NCBI RefSeq assembly: GCF_000150275.1
Contig: NW_002060962.1
Coordinates: 518,333-582,332, forward strand
Direction: 5' to 3'
Source: Trichoplax adhaerens
Taxonomy: Eukaryota > Placozoa > Uniplacotomia > Trichoplacea > Trichoplacidae
DNA: 64,000 nucleotides
Made by a program: the position numbers and the translations under genes. The notes under the pieces were generated by a model that did not search any database, was not told the origin of the DNA, and saw nothing but the letters and a program-made list of their open reading frames with translations. Shown one piece after another: positions 1 through 15,249 of this stretch. Within the stretch, counting starts at the first letter, position 1; every line of letters begins with the position of its first letter.

Positions 1-786
1 CATTTAAACATCAACTGACCGCTGATCGCAAGCGGCATCGCCAAACCAAAGATTTATTTGATAATATTTATTAATATGGAACGTAACAGAGATATCTGTA
101 GCTTTGATTGTTGTTTACTTTATTATTATATGTTATTTAGAACATTATGTTTCTATTAGTTCAGTTTCATATGTAGCGTTTAAAAATTTAGAACAATTCG
201 AAAAGCATTTATTTTTATAATTAATTTTACGACTCATTTACTAATCGGGTGTCAGTACTATCTTATTGAAAAAAATCAAACCTAAAATTGAATAAAGGTG
301 ATTCACGTATTACATACCACAATTGATGTCAATTTATTGCTGTATCATACTTATTAATCAATTTCCGAATGCAAAAGAATGACTATAAGCACGGTTTAAA
401 GTGTAGAATATCAAGACCTTTTAAATCGTCTAATGTGGAGAATGATTTGCCATTGACGATATCATATTGTAATATCGTTACATTAATGTAAGGAGTATAT
501 CTTACTTACTCCTTTGCGAACTTCATTAATAGCACGTTTAAGTTATAGCATTTCTAGCATGATTTTGCTTAAGTTTTATACCTTACTGCAATGTACGCAA
601 ATTTATACGTAGACTAGAGTTTACTTTCGCTGGTATTACTGACACATATTTAGGCCATTAAAATTTGCGTAGTTCCCATTTTATTTCGCCAAGGTCATCA
701 TCACCAACTTTAGCTATAATATAACAAAGTAGTAGAATACAGTCGTAAATAACACAACATTCATTCAGTGCAGATTTTAATACGTA
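1..786. other. Intergenic, left edge, no gene seen
   Basis: AT-rich sequence downstream of LACTB2 copy A. No open frame with family resemblance, no tRNA-like or repeat structure was recognised. It presumably holds the 3' untranslated region of the leftward gene. Confidence 0.6.
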
Positions 787-2379
787 CTAGATTGGGTAAC
801 GCGCGATAGTGATGATCGTTATTAACCTACCGACTTTGTTTTCAATTAATAACTTTTTCAAAGTAAGAACAAGGTTGTTTTCCGCTGCTAATAAATATGA
901 TTCCGGAATATCCTTTACATAAGATACGGAATATTTAACCCATGTAGTAAACGCCAAAAAATACCCCAAATTACTATAAATACATACTCGCATACAGAAC
1001 ATACGAAGTCATACTATTGTAACTACACGCCAAACCTTGTATACGATTTTTGTCAATTCCATTGAAGAAGCAAGTTTACCACTCAGGCTTCTCATAACAT
1101 TAAGAATCTAAGCAGGAAATAATATAATTATTTTGAAAGATGTTATACAAGAATTAAATCTTTGATCTTATAACAGTTAAAGCTAATGCTGCTCACTTGG
1201 TCTTCTCTTTCTTTCCGATGAGAAATATATTCCCTGATCTTGGAATGGGCGTCCTTGATAATTGGTCCATGGCCCGGGTATATGATTTTGCAAGGATAAT
1301 TTAATAATAATTTTAACGATTGTATCAATTCGTATAAATCGTCGAATACCTATTACAATGGATAGAAAGGTTATCATTACATATTCAGACCAGATGCATT
1401 CAGTGGCATACATTCTGCTATCATACAATTTCAATTCGATTAGTGAAAATATTCAAAATGCAATTCGTAAATGTAGATAGGGACCAATACAGCAATGGCT
1501 TTATTTAATACCGTTGTTCCCTGTCCTAAAATGCAATCGCCACTTAATATAGCTTCATCCTCTTGAAGATATATTGCCATATGATCGCAACAGTGTCCTG
1601 GTGTATGTATAACTTTAAGTGTTGCTCCATCAGTCTTAATGATTTCACCATCTTCTAAATATTGGTAATGCAAGCTATTATCATTTATAACGTCTTCTTT
1701 CCTATTGTCCTTGAACGGTAACTTCTTGATTGGTATTCTTTCGCCTATAAATGAATTCAATTATCACATTACAATTTAATTTAATTGATGACTTTTAATC
1801 ATTTTACAGAGAATTGATTCTATTCATAATTATATGATTTCCGACGTGATTTCAATGCTTGAATACGCAATTAAATTAATTGAAATGCAAAGATAATATA
1901 AAACTCAGTTCTGTATTAGTACATGAGCGGACTAACCACCCAGAACGTCATTTATAACAGCGGCAATGGCTCCAACATGATCTCCATGATGATGAGTCAA
2001 GAGAATTTCTTGTAAGCCAATGTCATTCTTGAGCAAAACTTCTTTTAATTTATCAGTATAAAGAGGTATTTCAGGTTCTGAAGTATCTACCAGTATCCGT
2101 CTAGAAAGTATTGACGAATATACCAACTATGATTATGATTATAAATAGGGTAGAAAATTCAAAAATACAAATCATGTACAATAGCTTACAATACTATACA
2201 GTAAGAATGAAATTTAATTGATTTAGTATGATATATGGATATTACTTTTTGCCTGTCCCTATAATATAAGAGTTTGTGCCCTGAAGAGTCATCATACCGG
2301 GATTGCCACCTAGTATTCGAATAACCCTGGGAGATAGTTGTGCTTCCATTTCCAATGGAACTAAACTGCCAGCAGTCAT
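787..2379 (-). CDS. LACTB2: LACTB2-like metallo-beta-lactamase fold hydrolase, copy A
   Basis: Six exons on the minus strand: 2379-2246, 2100-1937, 1744-1512, 1349-1197, 1107-1036, 912-787. All introns are GT-AG and phases join, giving 293 residues (human LACTB2 is 288). The metal-binding set is complete: HxHxDH at residues 81-86 (HHHGDH), His150 in TPGH, Asp169 in SGD, His204 in YPGHGP. The family is a zinc endoribonuclease, mitochondrial in mammals; RNA cleavage is therefore the expected activity, by homology only. The start is the ATG giving MTAGSLVP, which matches copy B. A head-to-head paralogue starts 2.2 kb away at 4567 and shares the lengths of exons 1-5 exactly. The LACTB2 family call is strong; the mitochondrial location is not tested here. 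Confidence 0.93.
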
Positions 2380-3300
2380 TTTGAGTTGGAGTCACTAGTA
2401 TTTGAAGTAAAATTTCATTATAGAATGAATTCATTAATTTGTGCTTAGCATAACATATTATTATTACATCATCTTGCATGACATGCTCCTTAATTATACA
2501 TTAATGTATAAAAATATAATCCTATTATCAAAGAGTTTCAAACAGTCTAGCGAAGATCACCATGTCTAATATTACAGTATTAGCTATTGCAGATGTTACA
2601 CAGGACAGTAGCTTGCAATAGGGCATTTTAGTGCATCATGTTATTATAACTTTGCTAATGGTAGATCCAGTAACAAAGTCAAGCAAACTTCTCTTGTACG
2701 CATAGCATACTCTACGATGTATATATTTAGCTGTGTACTGTAGTGCAAAAGCAGACTTGCAAGAAAATCAGCGAAATTTTAACTTATTATACTATATTTG
2801 ACTTAATCAAGGACTACTACTGTTCTACAACTGACATCTATATCACCCATATCACCAATCAATTAGGTTTAGTTCAATATTAATATATGTTCACTCGTAT
2901 AAAATCATGGATACTTTCGTCTTATTTTCTATCAAGTCTACACATGTATCATAGGTCAGTTAGGTTTAGATCAGTATTTATTATTAGATTGGCATAAATC
3001 AATTTCTTTTTTGGCCATTACTAATGCTTACGTCAATGCAAGAAGGATCGTGATCATTGGGGATAAATTCAATTCTACGTAAGGTAGTGTTCCGTCTTTA
3101 TTAAGATGAACGTTCTATAGGTAAAACTCATTACGTAGTTGCGTCATATCCTCAGATTTACCAATCCCACGTTTGATTATCAATAACCGTATCTGCCAGG
3201 ATACTAGATGTCGTAGTATCCATCCATCACTGGTTCAAATGTAACGTAGAAATTGAGATTTATTTAGAAGACTCAACAACAGTAGAATGGAAGCAATGTA

Positions 3301-3525
3301 ATGGATAGTGCAAAATGTAATGTGAACTGTTTGTCAACAGGAGAAGTAGGCAGCAGAGGCATGAACTTTATAGTATCAAACTATAATCATAAATACATAA
3401 GTTCAGTGATAGCAACAAGCCTATTTAGCATATATGCTGTATATATTCTACGTCTGGCATTCACCAAACACTACAACTTGAATCGCATCAGGAAAGAGGC
3501 AAATTTTAAGAGAGCGTTGGAGTAG
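3301..3525 (+). CDS. Short ORF with one predicted membrane helix, uncertain
   Basis: ATG-started 74-codon ORF. A hydrophobic stretch near residues 33-53 (starting YISSVIATSL) could be a single membrane helix, followed by a basic tail with EANFKRALE. No family was recognised. A diverged copy of its tail-coding DNA (about 20 bases around GGAAAGAGGC, 3491-3510) recurs at 3609-3628 without an intact frame. It may be a small gene, an exon, or chance; the local duplication suggests a decayed gene. Confidence 0.2.
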   Translation: MDSAKCNVNCLSTGEVGSRGMNFIVSNYNHKYISSVIATSLFSIYAVYILRLAFTKHYNLNRIRKEANFKRALE

Positions 3526-3781
3526 TTTGCATTTACTCCTAGGTACACTGGTATGATTCTATTTAAATTGTGTCATCTCTATTTACTGATGACGACTCCA
3601 AGTATATCGGGAAAGAGGCAGCTTTTAAGTCGGTGTTACGCTGATGTCGTTCTGATTAAATTAAAGTGTGTCTATGTGTCGACCTGGATTCATTTCTATC
3701 GCTGATGAAGAAGTCAATGGCACTACAATACCTTTAAATTTGCAGTTCGAATTTCAGTAGCAAGAGAATCAAGATTCTAAG

Positions 3782-3991
3782 TTGGTTGTAGAGCGCAGTA
3801 CAGCACGTATATTAACGAATAACACTGCTCACAACCACAAGCTAGAACAACATTCTACAAGTGCAGAATCTGATTCGTTTTTTATAGGTGATGAAGAAGT
3901 GAAATACCTTTTCAATCTGGATAAAATTTCAGTAGCGAGAGCCAAGATGGAGGAGGGAGATGTTAAACCAACTGTTGGTATAGCCAGCTAA
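3782..3991 (+). pseudogene. Short ORF, part of a degenerate local duplication
   Basis: The frame is open for about 69 codons and begins with TTG, not ATG. Its second half contains GDEEVKYLFNLDKISVARAK; a diverged second copy of the same DNA begins near 3703 (GATGAAGAAGT ... ATTTCAGTAGCAAGAG) and is not open. The two copies lie about 186 bp apart. No function can be given. A remnant of a duplicated exon is the simplest reading. Confidence 0.2.
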
Positions 3992-4069
3992 GACTATGCT
4001 TATACTATAGCTATATGTAAGTAAAAATCCCACAGAGTTGAATCATCAATCGTCATGGTAATGGTTACT

Positions 4070-4090
4070 GCATAGCTACCGTAGCTATGC
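4070..4090. repeat. Perfect 21-bp palindrome
   Basis: GCATAGCTAC, one central C, then GTAGCTATGC: ten bases on each side pair perfectly. It lies about 480 bp upstream of LACTB2 copy B. Its role is unknown. Confidence 0.8.
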
Positions 4091-4566
4091 TTGTAACACT
4101 ATATAATGGTCAGTAGACTCGTCCATCGGGCCCGTGCATAATCACTGCAATGTTTTCATGGAATCGCTCAAACTAATCAAGTAGATGGATCTCCAGCACG
4201 ATCAAAAGGTAAATTCTGCAATCCATTATTAGGAGCTAGGGCAAAATTATTTGTAGATACTGTCGTTGTCTTAACAAGAGAGATTTCCTTGCAAAGAGAA
4301 TTTATATGAGCTACAGGAAAATAACCATTTACTCTATGTAGTCTTGAACCGATGATACTGTTCAGTGGGGAAATTTTGTAAAAGAAGAAGAAATAACTAA
4401 GGGTGTATCAGTTGCAACTCTAGCGATTATCATTGACGAGGTAGTTTAATCAAGAAGGTGCATTAATAAATTAAAATAGTGTGTTTAATAGTGTTGTCAA
4501 TAGCTGCAATACATGCAGCTTAGGTAACATCTCTAAATTTTGACTTGTAGTAAACATAGACTCAGT

Positions 4567-7187
4567 ATGACTGCTGGTTCCTTGGTTGCACTTCGCATGG
4601 TGGAAAAACTCTCTCCTAGAGTGATTCGAATATTGGGTTGTAATGCTAGACCGATGACTTTGCAAGGAACAAATTCTTATCTTGTCGGAACTGGTAAAAG
4701 GTCAGTTAAACCTCATACTATTATTATAATGATATGGAATGATTGTCTGCTCCATCATCTCATACATTATCCTCAACTTCTCCTTCTTATACTATATAAT
4801 ACAACAAATCTCATACTGTAGTGTATAACATTGTCCTCCATTTTCTCCTTCTTACACTATATGCTACAACAAATCTTATACTGTATAACATTGTCCTCAA
4901 TTTCTCCTTCTTACAGTATATGCTACAATAAGTGTATCCTATCATGATATCAGAATATTTCTAAAGCATCATCGCATAGTTTGTTACCAAAAAAAACAAC
5001 AATGTTTCCATTTCTATTTATATAGCGAGCATTGGGGAGATACCTGCAAGGTATAGATCATGTAGTTGTCAGTGTCTTGCCAACGTGTCTGTATTAGTAA
5101 GGTTATATTTCAATTTACTCAATTTGCAACCGAGTCTCTAAGATTAAGTCATGATCAACATCACAGTATCTTTCGACCACTAGTCTCATAAATTGATTCA
5201 CTCATCGTCATATTTACCTTCATTTATTGTACTGTATTTCTAGCAAACTAAAATGTGAACTGTAACAGCTGGTTATTTATTTTTGTTTTCCTCTTAGACG
5301 GTTGTTGATCGATACCTCGGATCCTGATGTTCCTGCTTATAGGAAATTACTCAATGATGTTTTAATTGAGAACGGTATTCACGTTCAAGAAATTATTGCT
5401 ACTCATCATCACATAGATCACGTAGGAGCAATTGGCGACGTTATGGATCATGTAATCGGAGGTTAATGCTGACATGATATGCGAATACAGTCCTCATTGT
5501 GATGTACCCGTAGTATATTTTTACTGACTTCCATCAGAAACTTCTTAAAAGTCCCTGCTTCCACATACGTATAGAGATGGATACAACTAGATTACGAGAT
5601 CCTTCTTTCTCTCATATTCTCTCTATTAATAAAGGCCTATCTCTTACTATACCTTGTGTGTTAGCTCTCTATAAGACCACAGGATATATTACATATGTCT
5701 CTCAAAGTCAATGAGGATAAATACTGTACTACTAAAACTCTTGACATGGAAATTATCGGAACAAATATAAAATTCTAGTTATTGCACCATTGCATACCTT
5801 TATACTCGTATAACCGTCATATATAGCTGCTTATAAAATGATGATAGGGTTACTACGATTTGTAAACTTATTCAGCATATTTAAAACTACAAAACAGAAA
5901 TTGATTATTTAATATTGTTTAATATGATGCAGATAATAGTATTCGAATAAGCAAATTAGGATGGTATGATCATCGAAATGAAGAAATACCTGGTAGAAAA
6001 GATCTAGATTATACATATTTTAATGAAGGTGATGAAATTAAAACTGAGGGGGCAACACTGCAAGTAATTCATACGCCTGGTCATTGCGATGATCATGTAG
6101 CGTTCCTTCTAAAAGAAGAAGATGCTATATTCAGTGGTGATTGTATTCTTGGTCAAGGAACTGGGGTAGGTATCCGCAGTTCTGTTGTCACTTTTAAATC
6201 ATATCAGCTAATTGAGCATTGCAAAAACTTCCATTCATGGTGCCCCTATTTTAGCACTGAGATGTATAAAATTGATTAAGCTTAAGGTTATTAGGTTGTA
6301 TCGCTATAGAAACTTACTGCGATGACTAAAATATTAATTATAGTCTTCGATTAAATTGAGCTGTAGATAATTAGTAGATGCAATGTCATTATATTAAGTT
6401 TAGTGACTACTTTTACGTTAACGTATAGCACATTTTCAATACGTACAATAGCAATACAAGAACATACACCAAGAGGCTTATGTATCTCTACGGTAGGTAT
6501 TAGTTATCTAGTTAAATGTGTTGGCTATTGTAGCATTTGTGCTTGCATGTTCTTGAATGTGTCTGATTCATGTTATTGTATAAGCCAAATATGTGTATAT
6601 TATGAAATGTTACCGTATTGTATACTAATCAAAGTATTTCATCCGTTTCAGCAATTCGATGATTTATATAAACTCTTGAAATCCTTAGAGAAGATACGTT
6701 CCTTTCAATCAAAATTAATATATCCTGGTCATGGTCCAATAATATTGGATACTGGAGCCAAAATAAATGAATACATTGAACATCGAAAAGAAAGAGAGAA
6801 ACAGGTTTTTCCTACTATTTAATTCATATTCACGAAGCTTTTTTGGTAACACCCATTAAGATAGATCAGCTCATTGGTAATTGTCAAATAAACATTCATT
6901 ATTGGGTTTTATAGGTTTTAAACGTGATGACTCTTGCTAATAAAAAGCCGCTATCTACTACTCAGTTAGCGAAGATGGTCTACCAGGTTAGTTCCTAGAT
7001 AATAGTCTATACTTCATATACGCATCTGCAAGGCGCTTCTGGCTTTATATTTAACATTTATGGCTGTTAGGGAGTGCCTGAAAGTTTAATGAAAGCCGCT
7101 GAAAGTAACCTTGTTTTGACTTTAAATAAAATGGTTATTGAAAAAACAGTTGGTAGGTTTGATGTGAAGTTTAATGGTATAATATAG
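4567..7187 (+). CDS. LACTB2: LACTB2-like metallo-beta-lactamase fold hydrolase, copy B
   Basis: Six exons: 4567-4700, 5298-5461, 5933-6165, 6652-6804, 6915-6986, 7071-7187, encoding 290 residues. Exons 1-5 are 134, 164, 233, 153 and 72 bases, identical in length to copy A; only the last exon differs (117 against 126). The metal ligands are intact: [25 protein letters not shown]. The start ATG gives MTAGSLVA; an upstream in-frame TTG is not used because homology begins at this Met. Intron 1 carries a three-copy ~60-bp tandem repeat. Copy B is therefore a complete diverged paralogue, not a pseudogene. Specialisation of the two copies is possible but not shown. Confidence 0.93.
4771..4935. repeat. 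About 60-bp tandem repeat in LACTB2B intron 1
   Basis: Copies start at 4771, 4834 and 4894, each opening CCTC..TTCTCCTTCTTA and running through ACTATAT..TACAAC. The first two are 63 and 60 bp; the third is partial. Confidence 0.8.
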
Positions 7188-8412
7188 CCAGCTCTATGTC
7201 GTAAAAACTAAGAATAACAAATTTAATTCTATTTAGCTAAAATTGAAGTTGACAAGCAAGAAATCAAATGGGTCATAGCAAAATAGATTTTGAAATAAGG
7301 TCAAACTTCCTGGAATTTCATAATAGGACTTATCTTGTGTTGCTTGAAGCTAATTCTAACTGCATGTACTCGTGCGTATACTAATGTGGCATTTTTACAT
7401 ATTTAATTTTATCGATGCATAAGCTAATTATAATCGGATAGGTTGAGAAAAAAAAGTAACTATTTTGATTATTACGAAAATTTAAACTTTTAATATAAAT
7501 TAGGTTGTAATACTCTTATATACCTCATGCAGTACGTGTGCTACGGCATGAAAGCTCCTACAAATTCTGCTAGTTTTTTTCGCATAACGTAGATATTTAT
7601 AATAAATAGTTTAACTTGAAAAATATCGATTTTAATAAATTCGGTATTTGTTGATGTCTTTTATTGCCTAGATATTTGTACTTTGCGAAAATACAGTGTA
7701 GTCTCAATGAAAACTTTGAGACACCTCACATGCACGCAAATTCTAAGAAACTTTCACTTTTACCGTATTTCATGTCTGTAAGCCAAATTTTATTTTATAA
7801 TTGCAAATTGAAAAATAATCACCTAGTCTATATACAAATACACAAAAATTAAGTATTAATGTGTGAAAACTGTACAGATATGCTTAAACCAGATAGGAGA
7901 AATTAAATTCCTGGTATAATACGGCTATTTGTAAAAATTATATAATAGTATAGTGGTAAAGAATCGAAAGTCAACATACTAATGATCATAAAAACCAAAT
8001 TCAGAGTAAAACTTTTTCGGGAAGAACAGAAACCAATGACGAAATTTCATTTAACATTAACCCAACTATTGCTATACGTACTGTACAATGTACATATGCG
8101 TATACATAAATATGCATGATGGAAGAAACTTGACATATCAAATGGATAATAGGTAAAGTAATACCGTAAAGGGTTATTTCTATTTAATTAAGCGCAAATT
8201 AATTGAGCATTCATTCCGTTGGTACAACGGACAATTACAAATATATCACTTAACAGCTTCTTGAACATTTTTTGAGTGTTGAAATATACAGGTACCTATT
8301 CATAAACCATCCATTGAAAATTTACAAATACAAAGATAATTTTTCCCTTGTATACCCGGTGAAAAAATCTTATTTCCAACCGTAGGTAGTATTGGTATTA
8401 CATTCATCTGAA
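7188..8412. other. Convergent intergenic between LACTB2B and STK3
   Basis: AT-rich gap with the 3' ends of both genes. An ORF at 7664-7852 has no recognisable content. No other feature was seen. Confidence 0.5.
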
Positions 8413-11372
<2,960 letters not shown>

Positions 11373-13200
11373 AAGTTAGGCAAAGAAATACTCAAGAAAC
11401 AATCATCTGTCGTAAGCGACAGTTACTGTGAGAAATTAAAACGCAAAGCAACAAATAAATAAAATAGCAACACATGGCCTTATGTGCACTTAGTACGTTA
11501 ACTACTCTATTTTCTGTAACGATGATTTACTCGTCCCTATTGAGCGGTATTTGTTCTTCCAACAGATACACAGTTTGATATGTGATAGTAGGGGTCAAAA
11601 TTTTTTGGACGAGATTTATACTGGATACATAGCTTTACGTCCTATACCAGAGATTTATTGTTATTATTATGTACGACAAAATTTTGTATCCTGAAATACT
11701 TTAAGCCAATCGGAGTTATTATTCAGACCAGCATGTATATACAATACTATACATTCGAAGGCCATATAACATAGATACTGAAAATTTGTATCATGATTAA
11801 TTCAATGAAGAATATCCATGGTATTGGTAGTGATTTAACATCTTAGTATAAAGGAACTATCTCATATGTTCATATACAAAGCTTAGTCTTATTCAGAATA
11901 ATCAGATTTTATAGAATCTATTTTGGAATTTTGGATCAAATGCACTTGATCGGAAATTTTTGAATTCCGGTCTGTTTTTATTAAAACTCCCGATTGCAAG
12001 TACTGAATTCGATGATAACAACGAAGTGATTTGCAGCATGCACACTATATTGATAAGACTTAATCACTAGATCGAAAAGAGAGAATCGCAATACAATATA
12101 AGTACAGCTGGCAGCAGTGTTGTTTCTGACTACTGCAGTAGTTACTACAGTTTAGCGTCGAGTGCTGTATTTATTAACGCTGGGATTTAAGTTCTACAGT
12201 ATTACACTGAATAGAGTACAGTAAATTGGTAGCAGGTTAAGTGCAGTAGAACCATTTTCAGTGTAATATGGCCAACTGGCGGACATTGATTGATTAATTG
12301 ATTTAACTTGCTTTTCATTGTGGAAACAATTAAAGGATTGATGATGATACTTTGCATGCATAGGGTTAGTATAACATGGACATAATGATCAATTTATAAT
12401 GCAATAATGCTCCCATACGCGTACTTGTACATTGAACAGACTATCGTAAAACCATGTTTGTACCCAATGAGCTAAAGTAGTGCTGTGTTCACTGAAAATG
12501 ATTGATAGACTAGCCATTCATTGAATGACTAATTAAAATCCGTCAACGTTAGCCTAGCCTATCAAGTGGAATCGAAATTATTTTACAAATAGAAGTAATA
12601 TTGTAGTTTGGCGTTATGTAGACTATATCGATCCAAAAGGATTGACTGCATCAGTGAATACCTACAGTCAATGTAAAAATCGATTTCTATTATTTTATTC
12701 ATTGAATTGAATATTGACCACCCTCATTGACGAACCGTTGGTAAAGAAGAAACCCATTTCCACTCCATATATCTATGTTTACTGATTGATTGATTGATTA
12801 CAGATTATCGTCCTAAACATTAGTCAAGTGCTATTCTCTGTTTCATCTTATTCTTATCCTAGCGGATATTACCTTTGTGCGGCCATGTTGGAAAGATTCG
12901 CTTGACCTATCTACTGCTTTGGATAAAATTGCTGATATTCTGATATTGGTTAACAACAAGTCAATTCTTCACAGAGCCATTGATACCCTGTCTATTCAAT
13001 GGTGATAAACTATCGGAATTATAGTTGCTTGCGTCTTGATCAATAAGATTTACTTTTCTAAGGAAGAAAGATGAAAAATTTCCACATCAACTTTAATCCT
13101 TCTTCCCCAAGTGTAGTGGCATAGGGAGTGTTGCGCTGTGGGGTTGTCGCTTTACTGAATACACTGCGGCTATTACTATGGAAGGTCTATAGTAAAGCCG

Positions 13201-13340
13201 TTCAGTACTGTACTGTACTGTACGTTGAACTCATTGTACCTAATGCCCTTGACCAGGTGTACAGTACACTGTACAGTACTGTACAACAAAGACACGATAC
13301 ATTGTACTGTATTAGATGCTGTCTTGTACTGTACAGTACG
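13201..13340. repeat. CTGTA/TACAG strand-flipping pentamer cluster
   Basis: Runs of TACTG and its reverse complement CAGTA alternate, joined as GTACAGTACTGTAC-type palindromes (for example 13261-13285 and 13325-13339). It is about 1.8 kb upstream of the STK3 start. Confidence 0.85.
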
Positions 13341-13670
13341 ATAATTCTGCATTTTCAGATGAGCGTCCGGCCGTCCGTTTTTCAGATGGCGGACATGTTT
13401 TAGTGGGCAAACCACTTTGAATGAAGGTCATAGTAATTTAGCCTACAGTTCCAAACTGAATTACGGGATGCATGATTGTATACGGGGGGTTTCTAACTTT
13501 CCAAACAGCTGAAAAGCTGACATTGACATAAATTAGAAAAATTAAAGGATGTAAATGTTTTAGATTGAAATCCAAGTTGTGTGCTTTTAAGGCATCATGG
13601 ACGGATCGTTAAGCGAAAAAAAAATCCCACATTTGATATCGACAATGTAGTTTAAATCGACATGGAAAGG

Positions 13671-13704
13671 GTGCCATTGGCAAAATTTCCTTGCCAAATG
13701 GCAC
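13671..13704. repeat. Near-perfect hairpin, about 13-bp arms
   Basis: GTGCCATTGGCAA, a 7-base loop, then TTGCCAAATGGCAC. The arms pair over their whole length except for one extra A in the right arm. The function is unknown. Confidence 0.8.
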
Positions 13705-15249
13705 AAAACGACGCTAAATCGTGCCAATCGCACAGCTTCGAGATCGATTGAAATGATGCCATCGGTATCAAATATGGATTTTTGTACACTGAACGATCAG
13801 TTAGTGATGATAATGCAGGGCCAAAATTGGGGCTCGGCTGTTAATATTGAATATTTTATCCAATCCCTTTCTCTGGTATACAGTGCATACAGTACGGTAT
13901 TGCATATGGTCCCAGTTACTGTGGCAGGTTTTCTTTCTACTTGTAACTGTACAGTAGAGGGATCCAGAATGTCAAAAATATTTCATAACGTTAGCTAGAC
14001 ACTTCTATATTGTGCCATATTACACTTTCTATCGTCGCTCCAAATTTCAAGTTAAGCAGTGATCAATCCATGTACTTTAACTACGATTCTGCTTTGCACC
14101 TTCGACAAGGGACTTTCTAAATATCGAAATGTAAAGGGCCCTGATTCCAACCCTAACATTGACGTTTCCGTCATAATGAAATGAATGTGATTCACCGGAT
14201 AGCTCTTATTTGTGCTTCCTATGCTGGAAAATTTTTGTAGATCGAATAACTCTTCTTGTCAAGTCAAATTACTCATTGGCGTAGGTATACGTAGTCGCGA
14301 ATATAATATTTTATATTATACTCGTATACTGATATCATGACTACAAACTATACGCTTAGGATACCAGCAATTATGCTTACTAAATAACATACTATGATAT
14401 CTGGCGGTCAGATATGCGTACTTGTAGAATATGCAATCCTGTATAAGCCTAACTATAATCAATTACGACGAGTGATCCAGTACAATAGCATAAACTCGAA
14501 TTTGAAGGTAACACTGAGGTATATGAAGTATTGTAGTGAAGATACCGTTCTATTACTATTTTAGATCAGACACAAGAACTTATTACTGATTCAAAATGAC
14601 AACTGATAGATTTCAATTAATTACTGTTTACATCACAAATGTAAAATAGATAAAACATAAAGAATGATATCAGTTTCTCTTTATATATATCGCTTCACAT
14701 TATCGATAGATATTAGCAACAATACAGCATTGAGTTCCAGTCATCAACAAAGGCAGCTTAAAGCAATTTGACGTCGAAACTAAAATAACTTACAAATATC
14801 AAAGAAAAAAATCTGTCCTATATTGTCTTATGTGATATAATTGAACGAATAGCAAAGCAATAAAATCCAGTAATATTGTGCATGTTCACTATACATAGCC
14901 TTTCTGACTGATTTAATAACATAAAACATTATACAGCACTATAATTTAATATAAGCGTGCACACATAAAATAGACGAACGTATAGAAATTAATTGCTTTT
15001 TATAGGATTTTATACCAGTATATTGGATACACCGAATTTAATAAAGTAGTAATCAATAATAAATGGTTATGGGTGGTAAATTATAGTTCTCATCACTATT
15101 CAGACTTTCACAGTTATCAATTGCTAGTTCATACATTGTCACTACAAAAGCTTCGTATTAAATTTAAAATATTCTATTGCATTAAATTAGCATTTCGTTA
15201 TATGTTAAAAATAAAGTGAATAATTTGGCCCAGTATAAGTAACACTACA

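Larger units (their letters stand above)
2380..4566. other. Intergenic between divergent LACTB2 copies
   Basis: Shared upstream region of the two LACTB2 genes. It holds two short ORFs (3301-3525 and 3782-3991) and weak internal direct repeats, described separately, and a perfect 21-bp palindrome at 4070-4090. No TATA box was assigned. Confidence 0.5.
11373..15249. other. 3.9 kb intergenic region with repeats, no gene recognised
   Basis: Between STK3 and the THEG-like gene, both transcribed leftward. It holds a TGAT run near 12783, a CTGTA/TACAG pentamer cluster at 13201-13340 and a hairpin at 13671-13704. ORFs at 13128-13403, 13176-13415 and 13753-13998 lie in or beside repeats and show no family resemblance. 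Confidence 0.5.

Noticed and set aside
2186-2479. Minus-strand ORF of 97 codons
   Set aside because: Wrong frame across LACTB2A exon 1; the correct frame gives the conserved MTAGSLVP...[10 protein letters not shown] segment.
4540-4566. Upstream in-frame start for LACTB2B at a TTG codon
   Set aside because: It is not ATG, and homology with copy A begins at the ATG at 4567.
13128-13415. Overlapping ORFs on both strands
   Set aside because: They are translations of the CTGTA/TACAG repeat cluster and have no family content.
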